64,000 nucleotides of DNA, from the NCBI RefSeq assembly GCF_027887165.1, contig NC_077232.1, forward strand, positions 7,525,391-7,589,390, written 5' to 3'. This document shows, piece after piece, positions 1-10,140 of this stretch. The notes below the pieces were generated by a model, which was not told the origin of the DNA, made no database searches, and saw only the letters and a list, made by a program, of their open reading frames with translations. The position numbers and the translations under genes are program-made. Every line of letters begins with the position of its first letter. The first letter of the stretch is position 1. The stretch is from Monodelphis domestica. Its lineage: Eukaryota; Chordata; Mammalia; Didelphimorphia; Didelphidae.

Positions 1-584
1 CAGATTACCCATTCAGAGGAGACATTACACCTGAAGAGGAACACCACAAATGAGCCACCCAACTAGACTAATGGTGATGCAGTCAGTGCCTTTAAAGAGA
101 CTCGGCCATTACTGACCCGACACCCCTCAACAAAGTTTGATAATTACCTTATCATGTATGTTCCCTACATACGTGTTTCACAGGCATGGTAATTTAATTT
201 CATGCCTACTCTTCTCCCACAGACTCTGTGTGTATTTATGGGATAAGGTATCCCTTTTGGGGGAGAAATACATTATCATTTCTATGCTTGCTTTTATCTA
301 TTGCCATTTGAGTAAATGCCTTTACTAAAGAACTGACAGAGTTTACTGACTGATTGTTAAGGAGGAGCTCACTGATTGGGGCTCATGGTCTAGGATTAGG
401 AGATTAGTCTCCCACAGGGTTGCCCCTAGAATCCTTAAAGTGGTAGCAGCCACTCCTTGGAAAGCCAACTTGCCAGTGTGAGTGGTGGTAAGACAGGAGG
501 AATGTTACAAATATATTCCAGAATTTTTCCAGGAACAAAATCAAGATTTCTGGCCTATCATTTGCAGGCTTTATTCTCTTCCCT
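1..584. other. Left edge, no gene seen
   Basis: AT-richer DNA without a supportable reading frame or splice pattern. Its texture (AGTAAATGCC-type run near 311, short promoter-like and poly(A)-like words) resembles interspersed-repeat DNA, possibly a fragment of an LTR element, but I cannot assign a family or ends. Confidence 0.3.
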
Positions 585-850
585 TAAAAAAAGAAAATAG
601 AATTTTATTGAAGCCTTTTGTTTTTTACATCAGCATAATTTCCCCAATTATCCTCTTCCCTCCCCCTCTCAAAGAGCCATTCTATGTAACAAAGAGTATT
701 TTTAAAGTCATAAAAAGAAAAAGAGAGAAAAATCAGCACAATTGAGAAATACATTGAAAAAGCCTGAAGATAGGTACAATATGTACAAAATGCAACATTC
801 GTGAACCTCTTGTTCTCTTCCCTTTAAAAAAAAACAGGACAGGATTTGCC
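585..850. repeat. Unclassified interspersed repeat
   Basis: An A/T-rich stretch with a pyrimidine-rich core, a block like AGAGCCATTCTATGTAACAA and purine-rich A tracts. A second sequence of the same general design lies at 39915-40160. The two look like diverged copies of one dispersed family that I cannot name. Confidence 0.4.
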
Positions 851-1724
851 CTCCTCCAGCTCTTGAGTTTGGTCTTCTGCTCTCCGTGATTCTCACGATT
901 CACCAGGGACCCCTTGCCCGCTCGTCCAGTTACCCTGGCACCCTGGGCCTGGCAGCAGGACTCGGCCAAGGCTCTGGTGATGGAGCCCCCATTATCCATT
1001 TTGGCTCTGTCCTCTCCAGTGCAAAAATTAGCTTCCTTGGCAGAGAAAAGGCAAAGCCAAAGAACTGAGCAGCCCGTTCCCCTCTGCGTTACCTCCTGTC
1101 CTTGTCCCAGGCAGTCTGGGGAACATCGCCATCCCCTCTGTAGAGCTGAGAGCATGATGTTGGCTGCCTCCGTGCTGAGCGGAGCCCTCCTGGCAGGCGG
1201 CCAGGCTTTGGGATTGCTTCCCAGCCCTTCTGTTTCCATCTGCTTTCTCTGAATCGGAGGGCTCCAGGGCGCTGGGGATCCGCGCGAGATCCCTGCTCCT
1301 CCTGGGCTAACGGCTCCCAGATCTACCCATCTTGCCCCGAACTCAGAATGGGATTTTAGCCCAGGTCCTCAGGCTCCACGGCCAGGCAAGCCAAAGTGGC
1401 CGCCATGCTCTGGGCAGCCAATGCTGTGCTAGCTGCAATCCAAGTCTCCTCTCCCGGATCCATCCCCACGTCCTGCGTGGACGATGGGGATGACGCTGGA
1501 GTCGGAAGATCCCGTCCCGGCTGCTTCCTGCTCTGGGCCCGGACACTCCATGTGTACAGCAGAGATGGTGGCTACGGCTTCCTGGGAGAATCCTCGGGTC
1601 CCTCACTGGCCCTCCTCCCCTGGCCAGCTGCTGATGGCCGCTCTCCACATGGCCTCAGGAGATGCTTTGTGTATCCGTGGGGTCTCCCCCAAAAGGCAGC
1701 TGTAGAGAATAGAGTTCTTTACTT

Positions 1725-1850
1725 GCAGCTCCATGACCCTGGGCATACCACCTCACCTCTGCTTGCCTCAGTCTCCCCATCTCTACAATGGGGCTCACAA
1801 TCGTGCTAACCTCACAGGATTGCCCGAGTACTTTGTAAACCTGAAGTTAT
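1725..1850 (+). mobile_element. MIR-like SINE fragment
   Basis: The order of words ATGACCCTGGGC, CTGCCTCAGTCTCC, CTACAATGGGGCTCAC and CTCACAGGATTG follows the 3' half of the MIR core-SINE. It is heavily diverged, as expected for an ancient insertion. Confidence 0.6.
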
Positions 1851-2094
1851 TAAGTAACTGCTCAGACGGATCATAACTGGCTGGTTAGGTCCCTCCGCCC
1901 ACTGTACCCCCTTTCTGGGCAGATGGTGTCCACTGAGGGATGGCGCTATGCCGTGCCTTTCTGCTTCCTAGATTTCCTCGGGTGAGGTCTCCCTCCTCGA
2001 CCTCAGCCCCTCCTTTTGAGTCCTGTCCCAAGTCTGGTATCTGTGAGCCTCTTCTTCATCTCTTCTCACCCAGATTGGGAATTTGTTTCTAGGC

Positions 2095-2215
2095 TTCCAA
2101 GGCAGATGGGTCAGGAAGCCTCAGTGCCATGTGACCCTGGGTCAGTCATTTCACCTCAGTTCCCTTATCTGTAAAATGGAACAATAATAAGCACAGCACC
2201 TGCCTCGGAAGAACG
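2095..2215 (+). mobile_element. MIR-like SINE fragment
   Basis: Contains GTGACCCTGGGTCAGTCA, CACCTCAGTTCCC and CTGTAAAATGGAACAATAAT in the order found in MIR elements. Ancient and degraded. Confidence 0.7.
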
Positions 2216-2906
2216 TGATGCGAATCCAGTGAGGGATTGTGACTCAGTTGGCAGACTTGGAAGGGCTAGGTCAGGTCTAGCTACTTCCAGGATCAATGAT
2301 AACAGACTGGCCCAGGGAACCCTGCCAACCCTCTAGAGCCTTATCAGGTCTCCTCCCCAACAAGGAGCCAGACTAATCTCAGGACAAGGGAAAAGCCAAT
2401 TAGGGGTGGGAGTGAGCAGTCCACATAATGGTGGAGCTCTCCAGGGCCAAGGGGGCTCCTCTGGAGAGCCAGGTGGGTCTAGAATAGTTTTCAGCCCCCC
2501 CCCCCCCCCCCCGCCGCCATAGCCCTCTGGGCCAAGCCAACCTGAAAATGGCAGCATCGCTGGCTCCAGGGTCTCCGGCTCCTCTAGGAATATTTTGGCC
2601 TGAAGCTCCCGTTGTGCCAGCTGAAAAGCTGCCCCTCGTTCCCTCCTTTCTGGAGCTGGGAAAGGGAGGGGGCTCACGGGGCCAAGAATATTGCAGAGAC
2701 CAAGGCAGGGCTTAAGGATCTTCCTCTCTGAGGCCTTAGTTTCCTTATCTGTAAAATGAGGCCCTTAAACTCAGTGGGCTCCCAAGGCCCATCCAGTTCC
2801 AGCCAGGAGACCTTAGCCGTAGTTTGGGGATTGCCTCGTGGCATCTCCAGGGCTGAGGTGGGGGAGCAGGGAGGGCAGGATGGACGGGCTGGTCATCTGC
2901 CAACTT

Positions 2907-3107
2907 GTTTTTAACCCTTTACCTTCCATCTTAGAATCAGTACTGTGTATCGGTTCCAAGGCAGAAGACCTGTGAGGGCTAGGCCATGGGGGTGAAGTGA
3001 CTTGCCCAGGATCACACAGGTAGAAAATATCTGAGTCTAGATTGGAACCCAGGACCTCCCGTCTCTGGGCCTGGCTCTCCATCCACTGAGCCACCCAGCT
3101 GCCCCAA
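2907..3107 (-). mobile_element. Marsupial tRNA-derived SINE, minus
   Basis: Nearly full-length copy read on the minus strand. The 5' end (GGGGCAGCTGGGTGGCTCAG) is at about 3105, the promoter-box-like GTTCCAATCT at about 3040, and the tail with TAGAATCAGTACTGTGTAT and an A-rich end at about 2907-2945. The same family recurs throughout the window and is the main reason for calling the DNA marsupial. Confidence 0.9.
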
Positions 3108-4743
3108 CAACTTATTCCCATTGGCACAAAGGAGGAGAGGAGAGACACACATACACAAGCAGCACCACAGAGGTCTCCGATTTTAATAATGAGCAGAAAA
3201 ACAAGCTACAAAATCAAACAGACAATAGAGAAACCTCACAACTCCAGTAGACAGAGAAGCCCATGTGTAGTGACAAAACCATGTAAACGAACGGAGACCG
3301 TCGTACTCTCCGGACAGAGAAGCCCCTTAGATTCCTGGAAGAGGGTCTGGAAACACGAGAAGTCCTCGGCATAGCACTTGTGTGCACCAGCAGGGAGCAC
3401 CAGAACCATAAGGCGAGTCAGAGAAAGGTCTCGGGTGTCCCGGCCTTAGCAAGAACCTCTGGCTGGTTCATAATGAAAATGGATGATCAGCATTTTAGGG
3501 GTTGGCCAGGCCTGTTCGGGGTGGGTGTCCAGTCTTATGCACCCCTTTGAGCAAAGTTGGAATAAACGGTTGGGGAGCAGCTCTCCCCTTGGCCACAAAG
3601 GAAGAAAACACACAGGGAAATTGCCAAGGCACACCCGGCTCTACAGTGATTGTCCACCATTGGGATATTTACCAGTAGAGCGGACAAACGAATATTCTTT
3701 CCAACTTTCCAAAGCAGAACCCAACCCCACCTCCACCCCTATAAATTGAGAAACGTTCAGCGAAAGGGGCAGCCCTTCTGTTGTCCTTTCCCTGACAAGT
3801 TTCTGATGGGTTGGTAGGTTAACATTGTGCTCTGGTCTTTTTTCTTGCTGTTCTAGGAGCGTGCGTGCTGGGCCTTGCCAAAGGTTTAGAATTCTTAGAA
3901 AATGCACCAGTTCTTTCCCACTTGACCCCCAGCTATGCTACTCCCTTTCAGGGTGCCGAAGGAGACCAGACCATGGATTCTCTGTGACCGAGACACAAGC
4001 ATTTGCCTTGCCTGCCCCTGGCCAGAGCCAGAAGCAATCTCCTGGTGTGGTGAGTGATCTAAGTTGCTATTCTAAGTCCATTTATGAGTGAAGAAGTGAG
4101 AAGCAGCCCCAGCAAGTCCTGAGGGGGGCTGCAAGGGAGTGTGGTAGAAACTGGCCCTGAGAAGAATGCCCCATCCTGAGAGATGAGAGAAGGCAGAAGG
4201 CTCTGTGCCTTGTCCAGGCAGATCTCGAAGGAGAGAAAGTGAGAGAGCTCCCCCAGGGAGGGGGCCAGACCCCAGGGGGGCAGACAACAGAGCACCTGCC
4301 CACAGTGATGAGCCACAAAAGAGGTAGGGGTGGAGATGAGCTAGCTTTTTCCCTCTGAAAAAGATTTGCATCAGCACCAAAAATATATTACTATCTGTAC
4401 ATTTGTCATCTTTAAAAAAAAAAAAGCCTAAAGCAAAGAAATCACATGAGGTCATGCCTCCTTCAGGCCTGTGTGTGTGTGTGCACGCGCCCATGTTTCT
4501 GGTGATTTCAGTGTCCCTGTGTGAGAGAACACCTGCGTTCTGGCATGGGGGGTGGAGCCAGACATGTGCCATTGGCCAATTCTTTTAAATGTGAAAGTCT
4601 TTGTTTAGCTCCTTATTCCTGAGCCCCCAAGAGCTGGGGGTTCGCAGCTTATTGTCTTCAAGTCCCACTTCAATACAGCCAGAGGGAAAGGTGGGAGTAT
4701 TGCCTAGAGAAAGTCTGCTGAATCTTCCTTATAGAAGGAAGGC
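3108..4743 (-). other. 3' flank of OVOL1, UTR extent unclear
   Basis: Lies downstream of the OVOL1 stop on the minus strand. No AATAAA (TTTATT on the plus strand) stands out, so the end of the OVOL1 mRNA cannot be placed. An A tract at about 4412-4423 and a GT dinucleotide run at about 4472-4482 are the only low-complexity tracts. No second gene is seen. Confidence 0.4.
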
Positions 4744-5213
4744 TGAGAGCAGGAACCATCTCTGCTTTCCAGGGCTTAGAAGGGGCTGGGCCCGCTTGGT
4801 AAAGCCTTCCACGGAGTGCCCTGTGCCTGGGCAGCAAGAAGTGGCAGCTCTGTGCCAGGGTCCCTTGTCCAAATGTTCTAGCCGCAGCGGGTTTGGCGCC
4901 CTTCCTCCAGGTGGCTGAGGGCAGAGAGCCTGGCCTACCCTGGGGTTTAGAGATGGTGGTTGTTCTGCAGCAGGCTGGTGTCTGGTGAGCCACAGCTCTG
5001 CTTTCCCAGGCTTGGAAGGGGCTGGGCCCGCATGATGAAGCTTTCCACAGTGTCCTGTGCCTGGGAGGCAAGAAGTGGCAGCTCTGTGCCAGGGTCCCTT
5101 GTCCAAATGTTCCAGCTGCAGCGGGCTTGGCGCCCTTCCTCCAGGTGGCTGAGGGCAGAGAGCCTGGCCTACCCTGGGGTTTAGAGATGGTGGTTGTTCT
5201 GTAGCAGGGCAGT
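4744..5213. repeat. Tandem duplication over OVOL1 C-terminus
   Basis: Two direct copies of about 235 bp lie side by side, at about 4744-4978 and 4979-5213, and look more than 90% identical by eye. The right copy carries the real last codons of OVOL1 and its TAA at 5181-5183. The left copy repeats the same terminal codons and a TAA-equivalent at 4947-4949, but out of the mRNA's reading path. The offset is 236 bp near the left end and 234 bp near the stop codons, so small indels have accumulated. Confidence 0.9.
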
Positions 5214-8200
5214 GACTGTGTTCTGCAGGGCTCCAGCTCCCTTCTTGGAGGTCTTCCTTAGCAGTGGGCTATCAGGGTGGTGCTCCTTGAGGTGGAGGAC
5301 GTGGCCCTCTTGGCTATCAGAGGTGCAGCCACACTCCTCACACACATAGAGCTTGGCCCGTCGTTCCTTGTAGGCGTATTTCTGCTGCACCCCGTGGATC
5401 TTCTTGAGGTGAGACTCGAGGGAGCAGCGCTGGGTGAAGGCTTTGTCACACAGACTACACTTGTACGGACGAACACCTGAAGGAAAGAGGGGGGCAGAAG
5501 TGATGAAAGGGCCTTTCCTTGGTACCCCCAAAGCATCCCACCACAGCCACCCCTGATCTTCCTGGCAGATGGAGAACAAAGAACTGGCTCAGTTTGGCCC
5601 CCAACTCTCTGATCATCAGCATGCTTGCCATATTGGCGCCCACGTGTCCCCATTTGGCTCCTATTAAGGAGACTAATCTTAGTTCAGTGTCACACTCTTT
5701 TCCCTGCCTGGCACCAGCTCCATGCCATGGTGGATGTTTAGGCTGCTTGGGAGGCTCCAAGGGTCCCTCTCTGGCACTGGAAGGTGTCTGAGCCATCCTG
5801 GTTGAGGCACTGTCTGCCCTGCAGGCCCTTTGGGTTGGGGTCCCCCCACTCACCGGTATGGGTGCGGACGTGTCTTTTGAGGTCAAAGGTGTCATTGAAG
5901 CCCTTCCCACAGTAGGTGCAAAGATGCCTCTTGACGTCATTGTGGCATTTCATATGGCGGTTAAGCATGCGCTGGTAGGTGAAGGCCTTGTGGCAGATAT
6001 GACAGGTGAAGAGGTCCCCGCTCGGGCTGTCCCCCATGGTCACCTGGCCAGGAACATCAGAGGCATGAGGGGCCTTAGCCTTGCCCACCTACCTGTGCCC
6101 TGGGCTCTTTCCTCATCCTCTTCTGGCTCTATGGCTGCAGGCCCTCTCCCAGAGCTCCGCTGACCCCTCGGCCACCCTTCCTAGCTTTGATCGTGACAGC
6201 TAACACAGGTCACCACAGGTGAAGAAGCCAGAGAAGCGTGGAGCCCAGGCTGCCGTCACTTCCTGGGTGTCTGAAGTGGGCAGCTGCCTGTGGTTACTTT
6301 CCACTCCCCATGGGACTCTCCCCTCAAGGCCTCAGTTGCCTATTCAGTAAAATGGGGACATTTAGCTAGGTACACTCGAGGCCCCTTCTGGAGTTCAATC
6401 CTTTCATCCCTGGAGTGCAGGGGCGGGCCCCAGAGAGAACCCGCCCCAGATGTCACACATACTGTGGACAGGGGAAGCCCCTAGCAGGGAGGCCCACCTG
6501 AGTCGTCTGGCGAGATGCCAGGGCTCATGGGACTGCTCTTCAGAAAGCCCAGGAGCCGCCCCACTCCCTGCCCTGGCCTGGGTTGCACAACAGGGAGGAG
6601 TACATGGTCACCAGGCCCAGGCTCCGGAGGGCTAGCCGCCCCAGGCCCACTCTAACTCGCCTCCCAAGCCCTGAGTCCGGGGCCCTGAAGCGGGGCCGGC
6701 CTCCTCACCTTTATCTTGGGCCGCAGAAAGCCATGGTCATGGGCCTGCGAGTCAGTCAAGCAACCCATGTCTTCTGCCGGCAGCTGGGCCACCACACAGG
6801 GCCCAGGGGCTGCGCCGTAGCCAGGTTCCCGAAGACTCATGTCCAGGGCCAGCGGGCAGGAAGGCGGCTCGGCCACTGAGGGCTCCAGATCATGGTAGGG
6901 CTGCGGCGGGCAGAAGCCAAGGCTGACTGTGGACAAAAGAGCCAGCGCGTTAGGGCTGAGATGGTTTGGATCAGGAACATTCTAGTCCCAGCCTGCCTTC
7001 CACGGGGCAGCCTCGAACCCAGCGCCAAGGCCGGCTCTGCCCCTCATTCCACCACAGGCTTCCCACCCCATTAGGGTAATTGCAGGCGACGCCAGCCAAG
7101 CAGGCATCGCAGATCAGAGACATGCCCGCTGAGTAATTGGTGTCTTAGCGGAACTGGGAGGCTTCGGCCTTCTCTGCCAATTAGCCACCACCGCAGCAAA
7201 GCGCCTGCCCGGGTGCTCCACCTGGGCTGGTCCCTCTGGATTCCTGCTGCGCGGCCCACACCCTCTGCACTGGGGGGCAGGAAGCAGGCGGCGGAGGCCC
7301 GGCCTCTCCTCCCCGCCGTGCCCCTTCTCTGTCCCGGCGGCCCCCGCAGGGGAGCCCCCTCCCTAGAGTCCCCAGTGGTTCTCTAGGTGCTGCCACCCAC
7401 TCCCTGAATTCCTGGGAGAAGGCGGGTGGCTGCGGCCCAGCCAGGCGGGCAAACAGGCCACGGGGGTGGAGCAGGGAGGAGGCCCCATGCCGCAGCAGGT
7501 GGATTCACTGTAACAGTCTCCTGGGCTGCCTGCCAGTCCTTACACAACCCACCCCCGCACCGGGGACCGCTTGCCGTGGCACAGAGGGCTGGGCCCCCCT
7601 CGGGCGCGGGCGCTGGCGCGGCGGCAACACCGATACCTGGCAGCCCGCGACGCGGCCCCTCCCCCGCGGCCCCCAAAGCACGGGGGAGCCTCCGGGGCCA
7701 GCAGAGGCCAGACGGGGAGCTCCGGGGACAAGAATCGGGCTGTTGGTTTTCGATCGGCTGTGGCTGCCAAGCCCTCTGCCGGGAAGACGTTCGAGGCTCC
7801 CAGCACGCCCGGGCCCAGGCAGAGGGGCTCGCAGACCCTGCCCGGGCCCTCCGTGAGGGGCTGGGGTGAAACCAGACGTGGTGGCCAAGGCCCCCAGCTA
7901 GGGTGGGGGCCTCGCGGCGCCCTCCCGCCCCGACCAACCGGTCCTCCTGCCCATTAGCATGCGGGCACTGCCCTGGGACGGGTGGGCGTGTCGGTGTCGG
8001 GTGCGAGCGTGTCACTGGGGTGGCCCAGCCTCGAGGCAGGAAGCAGAACTGGTCGGGTCCCTGCTGCCAGGGCGCCCCGGCCCCTAATTAAGCGTTTCCG
8101 GTGAGGCGGCGGCTCACTCATCACCCGCCCACAGCCCGATGGTGCCCTCTCTGCCCCGTGAGTGCCCCGACCCAGCGCAGACCCCAAGTGGTACCCAAAA

Positions 8201-9796
8201 ACGAGGTCCTCCAGGCCGGACGTGACTCCCCTGCTCTGCGCCGGGCCTCTGCCTCGGGACACCCAAGAACCAGGCAAGCTGAGTCCCCGGGGAGCCCTGC
8301 CCGCCCAGCCTCGGGACCCCGAGCACTCCAGGCCGCCCCCAGGGGCTCCCCCATACTGTGGACCCCGGAGGGCCAAAGGAGCAGCTGTGGGGCTGTCTGC
8401 CCGCCCAGCCCTGGGTGTGGGAGGGCATCCCAGGCAGGAAGGGGGAGGCCTCCGGCTCCAGGGGAAACCTCTGCCTGTACCCCAGGCTGCACCCCCCTTC
8501 CCCCGCCGTTCACTTGGGGATCCTCCCAGGGCCACAGCCCCTCCCCCCCCCTCCAGAGGGTCACCGCTCAGCAGCCCAGAGAGACGTGCCGGGAGCTGCC
8601 TGGGTCATGGATGACTTGAGATGGGATAAGTGGGGCAGGGAAGAGGGCAGGAGGCCTGGGTGAGCATCCGAGCATGGAGCCGGGCAGGGAGGGGGAGGGG
8701 AAGGAGGGGGCGGAACAGGATGCTAAATGCCTACTATGTGCCCCCCCCAAGTCCTTTCCAGTTATCCCGGACAAGCAGCTACTACTATGACCCCCTTCTA
8801 AGTTGTAGGAAACTGAGGCAGGCAGGGAAGGAGGGCCTTGCCAGGAGTCGCCTGGCTAGCCAGCCCGGGGCTGGATTTGAACTCGCAGCTCTAGCCCCCG
8901 GGGCCCTGGGGCCGCTCTAATCACTGCCATTTCCTTCCACAGGTCTGCCCCCCCTCCCGGCGCGCGGCCGCATCTCCAGCCTGCCCGGAGTCTCCCCGAG
9001 GAAGGCGTCCAGCTGCCTGCCCGGCTCCGTCCCTTGGCCGTCCCGGCGCCCAGACGCCGCCCGCCGCGGAGGCTGCGAAGGGCCGCTGGCCCGGAGACGC
9101 GGGGTGGAAGCCGCCTCCCCTTCCCACAGTCCGAGCCTCCGTGGATCAGATCCCAGCCGCGGCGGCAGGAAGCGGAGCGCTCCGCGGGGCCGGGGGCAGC
9201 CGGGAAAACCAGTGAGCCGGCAAGAGCGGGCCGGGAGGGCGGGCTCGTCGGAAGGGCTGGGGGCGCCCGGGTGGGACGGAGGCAGGCGCGGAGGCCCCCC
9301 GCACCCCTTCGGCTGGCCCCCGCGGCCAGAAGGCCCGGCCGGCTGACAGCGGGGCCCGGAGCCCATTTCACCTGTGCCGAGCCGGGGGCGGCCCCAGCCA
9401 TCCCGGCCGACCAAGGGTCAGAGTCAGCGGCGGCTTAATTACAACCTCCGCCCTTCCAGGAGGAAGGAGCCCGTCCTGCCCCCGCCCCGTGCCCGGCCAG
9501 CCTCGGAGCTCGGCGTGCAGGGCGCCGGGCGCGGGGGGCCGGGGGTGTGGACGGACGCGGCGGCCCCGGTCCCTCCCGTCGGGGCAGCTTCCCCCAATAA
9601 AGCAGCACCGCTCGCCCCCAGCCTGCTCGCGGTCTTTGGTTCCCCGGAGGGGGCGCCCGGGGCAGGGAGGGAGCGGGGAGCCCCGACGCCACTCACCCGG
9701 CACGTAGATCTCGCCCCGCTCCTCGTCCGGGAGCTCGCTCCAGTTGCGTTTGCCCGTGGAGACACACGGCTTCTTGACCAGGAAAGCCCGCGGCAT
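5181..9796 (-). CDS. OVOL1: OVOL1, ovo-like zinc-finger repressor
   Basis: Four coding exons on the minus strand: 9796-9697, 6926-6709, 6043-5854 and 5476-5181, totalling 804 nt and 267 residues, the same length as human OVOL1. The protein begins MPRAFLVKK, the SNAG-type repressor motif of the family. Exons 3-4 carry four C2H2-type zinc fingers at about residues 118-140, 146-168, 174-197 and 213-236; the first is FTCHICHKAFTYQRMLNRH. All introns are GT-AG; intron 1 is 2.8 kb and GC-rich. The start codon has a good context (ACCATGC). OVOL1 is a nuclear DNA-binding repressor of epithelial and germ-line differentiation that recognises CCGTTA. The C-terminus reads LLQNNHHL, slightly different from the human end as I remember it. 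The 3' end sits inside a tandem duplication (4744-5213). Neighbouring AP5B1 is on the opposite strand, with about 10 kb between their starts. Confidence 0.98.
6290..6375 (+). mobile_element. MIR remnant in OVOL1 intron 2
   Basis: A short plus-strand fragment with AAGGCCTCAGTTGCC and TCAGTAAAATGGGGACA, the most conserved words of MIR. Too short to delimit well. Confidence 0.5.
7070..8092 (-). promoter_or_regulatory. Homeodomain-type motif cluster, OVOL1 intron 1
   Basis: Within the GC-rich first intron, AT-rich homeodomain core words stand out: GTAATTG at about 7076, GTAATTGG at about 7134, CCAATTAG at about 7177, CATTAGCATG at about 7952 and CTAATTAAG at about 8084. A further TTAATTA lies at about 9435. 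Such islands of TAATT in GC-rich intronic DNA often mark enhancers, but no function is shown here. Confidence 0.3.
8705..8925 (-). mobile_element. MIR-like SINE, minus
   Basis: Read on the plus strand it shows GAAACTGAGGCAGGCAGGG followed by GGATTTGAACTCGCAG, the complement of the MIR core in the correct order. It lies in OVOL1 intron 1. Confidence 0.65.
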
Positions 9797-10140
9797 GGTC
9801 GCGGCTGCGGGGCAGGCGCGCGGGCGGAGGGGGCCCAGAGGAGCGGGGGAGAGGAGGAGGAGGAGGACCAGCCGCCGCACCAGTGCCCGTGCCGTGCCGC
9901 GCCGCGCCGCACGCTGCCGCGAGGAGCTCTACTGGGTGCCGTGGAGTGTCTAGGCGCGCTCTGAGCCGGCCGGCCCGACGGGCTCCCACTTTATGGGCTT
10001 GGAGCGGCGCTGGCTCGGGGCGGGCGGTGCGTGTGCGCCCGGGGTGGGGAGCGCGAGGGAGGGGCCGGGGTGCTCTAGTCTAATGAGCCGGGCCGGGCGT
10101 GGGGCGCGGACGGCGCATGCGTGGGGAAATAACGGTGACC
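9797..10140 (-). promoter_or_regulatory. OVOL1 promoter and 5' UTR
   Basis: CpG-rich DNA upstream of the OVOL1 ATG. On the minus strand a TATA-like CCCATAAAGT lies at about 9997-9988, which would place initiation near 9960 and give a 5' UTR of roughly 165 nt. Further upstream are an NRF1-like GCGCATGCGT at about 10113-10122 and, on the minus strand, ACCGTTATTT with the OVOL core CCGTTA at 10135-10130. Ovol1 is reported to bind CCGTTA and to repress its own promoter, so this site could serve autoregulation. Confidence 0.55.

Larger units (their letters stand above)
851..2906. other. Gene-free flank with MIR fragments
   Basis: No reading frame here has splice sites or recognisable protein similarity. 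Two plus-oriented MIR-like SINE fragments stand out, at about 1725-1850 and 2125-2215, recognised by the sequence words TGACCCTGGG, CCTCAGT and TGTAAAATGG. A run of 18 C residues lies at about 2493-2511. Confidence 0.5.

Noticed and set aside
1-584. Possible solo LTR of an endogenous retroelement
   Set aside because: Only texture suggests it; no terminal motifs or target-site duplication could be defined, so no family or ends are claimed.
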